Notes under the pieces: model-generated | Database searches by the model: none | What the model was told of the DNA's origin: nothing | The model's input: only the letters and a program-made list of their open reading frames with translations | Made by a program: the position numbers and the translations under genes | In this document: piece by piece, positions 21,041-22,389 of the stretch | Position numbering within the stretch: position 1 is the stretch's first letter | Layout: each line of letters starts with the position of its first letter | Source of the DNA: Candidatus Falkowbacteria bacterium CG1_02_41_21 | Lineage (GTDB): Bacteria > Patescibacteriota > Patescibacteriia > Patescibacteriales > UBA12465 | DNA: 22,389 nt | Reading direction: 5' to 3' | Assembly (NCBI GenBank): GCA_001871235.1 | Contig: MNUV01000009.1 | Span: 1-22,389, forward strand

Positions 21041-22261
21041 TTATTTTATTTTCCGGCGCAAAACTGTAAGCGCCGGAACAAACTTTTTAGTCGTTAAATT
21101 TAAATAAATTTTTTGCCCGTCGCCCCCGCCATGAGCTTCGGTAATCTCTCGGCCGCTTTTAAAATCAACCATTTTCTCGGCTCTAAACTTAATTATATCA
21201 TAAACCGGTAAAATAATCTCCAATTCATCGCCCGCCTTGATGGTATTATGGACTTGGAGTAAAATTCCCTTTTGGTCGCTTCTGATTACCTGACCGCAAA
21301 ACTCCCAATCGGGCGTATTGTGGGAATCTTTGGCGTTTTGGGCGGCTTTGACTCCCAATAAAAATCCGGCGGTATAACCACGGTGTGTAACTTTAGTGTT
21401 CAGCTCAGGCACTAACTCCGGAATCTTCCGATTATTGTCCAAGGCTGAACGATAAATACCGATGATATTGGCTAAATAATAAACGCTCTTGGCCCGACCT
21501 TCAATTTTGAAACTGGTTATTCCGGCCTTTATCAATTCCGGCAAATATTCCAATAAACATAAATCCTTAGAATTTAACAAATAACTGCCATGGGGTTCTT
21601 CCACCAGTTCCAACACTTCACTGTGGCCATGAGGTTTGATAAAAACCTCATACTTCCAGCGACAGGGTTGGACGCAATCGCCCAGATTGGCGCTCCGCCC
21701 GACCATGTCCTGGCTCAAAAAACACCGGCCGGAATAAGCCATGCACATGGCGCCATGGACAAAATATTCTAATTCCATTTTCGGACAAGTCTGATGGATC
21801 TCCTTAATCTCTTTCAAGGCCACTTCCCGGGCCAGGATAATTCGCCGCACTCCCTGCCGATACCAAAACTTGACCGCCGCCCCGTTAGTGCAATTAGCCT
21901 GGGTGGAAAGATGGATAGCTATTTTAGGTAAATATTTTTTAACCAGTTCCAGTACTCCTGGATCCGACAGAATAATTCCATCGGGCCTAACCTTAGCTAA
22001 CTTTTTTAAATAAACCGGCAAGAGCTTAATGTGTTTCTCATGCGCAAAGATATTAACGGTAACATAAACTTTCTTTTTTAAAGAATGAGCATAATTAATC
22101 GCCTGGGTTATTCCCGCCAAATCAAAGTCATTAATTCTGACTCGCAGCGAAAACTCTGGAATACCCAAATAGACGGCATCAGCCCCATAGGCCAAAGCTG
22201 TCTTCATTTTGACTAAATTACCGGCCGGAGCCAGTAATTCCAATCTTGACTTGATTTTCAT
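21041..22261 (-). CDS. Peptidase U32 family protein (YegQ/TrhP-like)
   Basis: 406 aa, a TIM-barrel-like N-terminal domain beginning LELLAPAGNLVKMKTALAYG and containing GADAVYLGIPEFSLR. The U32 signature is EYFVHGAMCMAYSGRCFLS (about 165-183), followed by GDCVQPCRW, giving the four Cys that hold an Fe-S cluster in characterised members. KIEGRAKSVYYLANI (about 252-266) is also conserved. The family includes TrhP (5-hydroxyuridine in tRNA), RlhA (23S rRNA C2501 hydroxylation) and UbiU/V; the order and length here are closest to TrhP/YegQ by my reading. It is the first visible gene of the ruvA-proS-mreBCD run. A -10-like TATACT lies upstream, but no good -35. Confidence 0.9.
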   Translation of the reverse strand: MKIKSRLELLAPAGNLVKMKTALAYGADAVYLGIPEFSLRVRINDFDLAGITQAINYAHSLKKKVYVTVNIFAHEKHIKLLPVYLKKLAKVRPDGIILSDPGVLELVKKYLPKIAIHLSTQANCTNGAAVKFWYRQGVRRIILAREVALKEIKEIHQTCPKMELEYFVHGAMCMAYSGRCFLSQDMVGRSANLGDCVQPCRWKYEVFIKPHGHSEVLELVEEPHGSYLLNSKDLCLLEYLPELIKAGITSFKIEGRAKSVYYLANIIGIYRSALDNNRKIPELVPELNTKVTHRGYTAGFLLGVKAAQNAKDSHNTPDWEFCGQVIRSDQKGILLQVHNTIKAGDELEIILPVYDIIKFRAEKMVDFKSGREITEAHGGGDGQKIYLNLTTKKFVPALTVLRRKIK

Positions 22262-22292
22262 ATCATAATCAGTATAATATATATTACAGAAT

Positions 22293-22321
22293 AAAAAAAG
22301 AAGCCAAAAAGGAGCCTTTTT
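22293..22321 (-). terminator. Weak candidate terminator before the U32 gene
   Basis: Minus strand: AAAAAG-GCTC-CTTTTT forms a short AT-rich stem, followed by GGCTTC and TTTTTTT. It would end the gene entering from the right edge. The low GC content of the stem makes it uncertain. Confidence 0.4.
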
Positions 22322-22337
22322 ATTGATTTAATCCCTT

Positions 22338-22389
22338 CTATTGGTAAGTCCACGCACATTTCGGACAAATTAAGTTGGGGCCAAAAATA
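22338..22389 (-). CDS. C-terminal end of an unknown protein with a CPKC motif (partial)
   Basis: Reading in from the right edge, one frame gives FGPNLICPKCAWTYQ and then TAG. The CxxC looks like half of a zinc-ribbon or rubredoxin-like knuckle at the extreme C-terminus. It is followed by a possible terminator. Only about 16 codons are visible, so the identity cannot be given and the ORF itself may be chance. Confidence 0.35.
   Translation of the reverse strand, partial: IFGPNLICPKCAWTYQ

Noticed and set aside
353..21772. Numerous plus-strand open frames of 60-125 codons (for example 6668-6991, 11702-12079, 18694-19002)
   Set aside because: Each lies inside a well-supported minus-strand gene in another frame, has no recognisable domain, and has unnatural composition. 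They are antisense shadows.
22268..22300. Promoter for the U32 gene (TATACT/TATTAT region)
   Set aside because: The position expected for the -35 is a run of T; not convincing enough to annotate.

Overview
The window looks like a piece of a Candidate Phyla Radiation (Patescibacteria, probably Parcubacteria-like) chromosome. I infer this from several things: tightly packed genes, standard-code ORFs with A/T-rich spacers, a short prolyl-tRNA synthetase without the large editing insertion, a subtilisin-like protease with FG-GAP-type repeats, and two hypothetical proteins (220 and 156 aa) of families I remember mainly from Parcubacteria genomes. This is recognition from sequence, not a database result. 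Every gene I can support lies on the minus strand, so transcription runs from high to low coordinates. I found no rRNA, tRNA, CRISPR array or transposase.

Layout, from right to left. (1) 22338-22389: the last codons of a Cys-rich protein entering from the right. (2) 22261-16799: a probable operon of a U32 peptidase-family protein, ruvA, proS and mreB-mreC-mreD (tRNA modification or proteolysis-like enzyme, recombination, translation, cell shape). (3) 16758-14438: pfkB-type sugar kinase, RmlC-like cupin, HIT hydrolase and a stand-alone response-regulator receiver, behind an extended -10 promoter and closed by a strong terminator. (4) 14343-8098: marR regulator, MacA/HlyD-like adaptor, ABC ATPase, two different MacB/FtsX-type permeases and a slipin (SPFH), i.e. 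an export or envelope-stress operon with a probable MarR operator on its promoter. (5) 7987-7232: MntA-HepT type toxin-antitoxin pair plus a doubtful 43-codon ORF. (6) 7114-4879: a second, divergent mreB with a GT4 glycosyltransferase. (7) 4789-2711: secreted S8 protease with five FG-GAP-like repeats. (8) 2682-1651: UDP-glucuronate decarboxylase-like nucleotide-sugar enzyme. (9) 1515-151: two hypothetical genes, each with its own near-consensus promoter.

The common theme of regions 2, 3, 4, 6, 7 and 8 is the cell envelope: shape (MreBCD, second MreB), surface sugars (GT4, UXS-like, RmlC-like), export (MacA/ABC/permeases, slipin) and a secreted protease. Expression signals follow a repeated compact design: terminators sit directly against, or inside, the next promoter, and many genes within operons are joined as TAA-N4-ATG without a visible Shine-Dalgarno.

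The most unusual part is the left end (1-1600). The 220-aa gene has a perfect TTGACA-N17-TATAAT promoter, a roughly 140-nt leader with two mutually exclusive hairpins, a perfect AGGAGGT ribosome site, and a C-terminal tract whose codons all look like adenine-substituted AAY codons, as in targets of diversity-generating retroelements. No reverse transcriptase or template repeat is visible in the window, so this last idea is a hypothesis.
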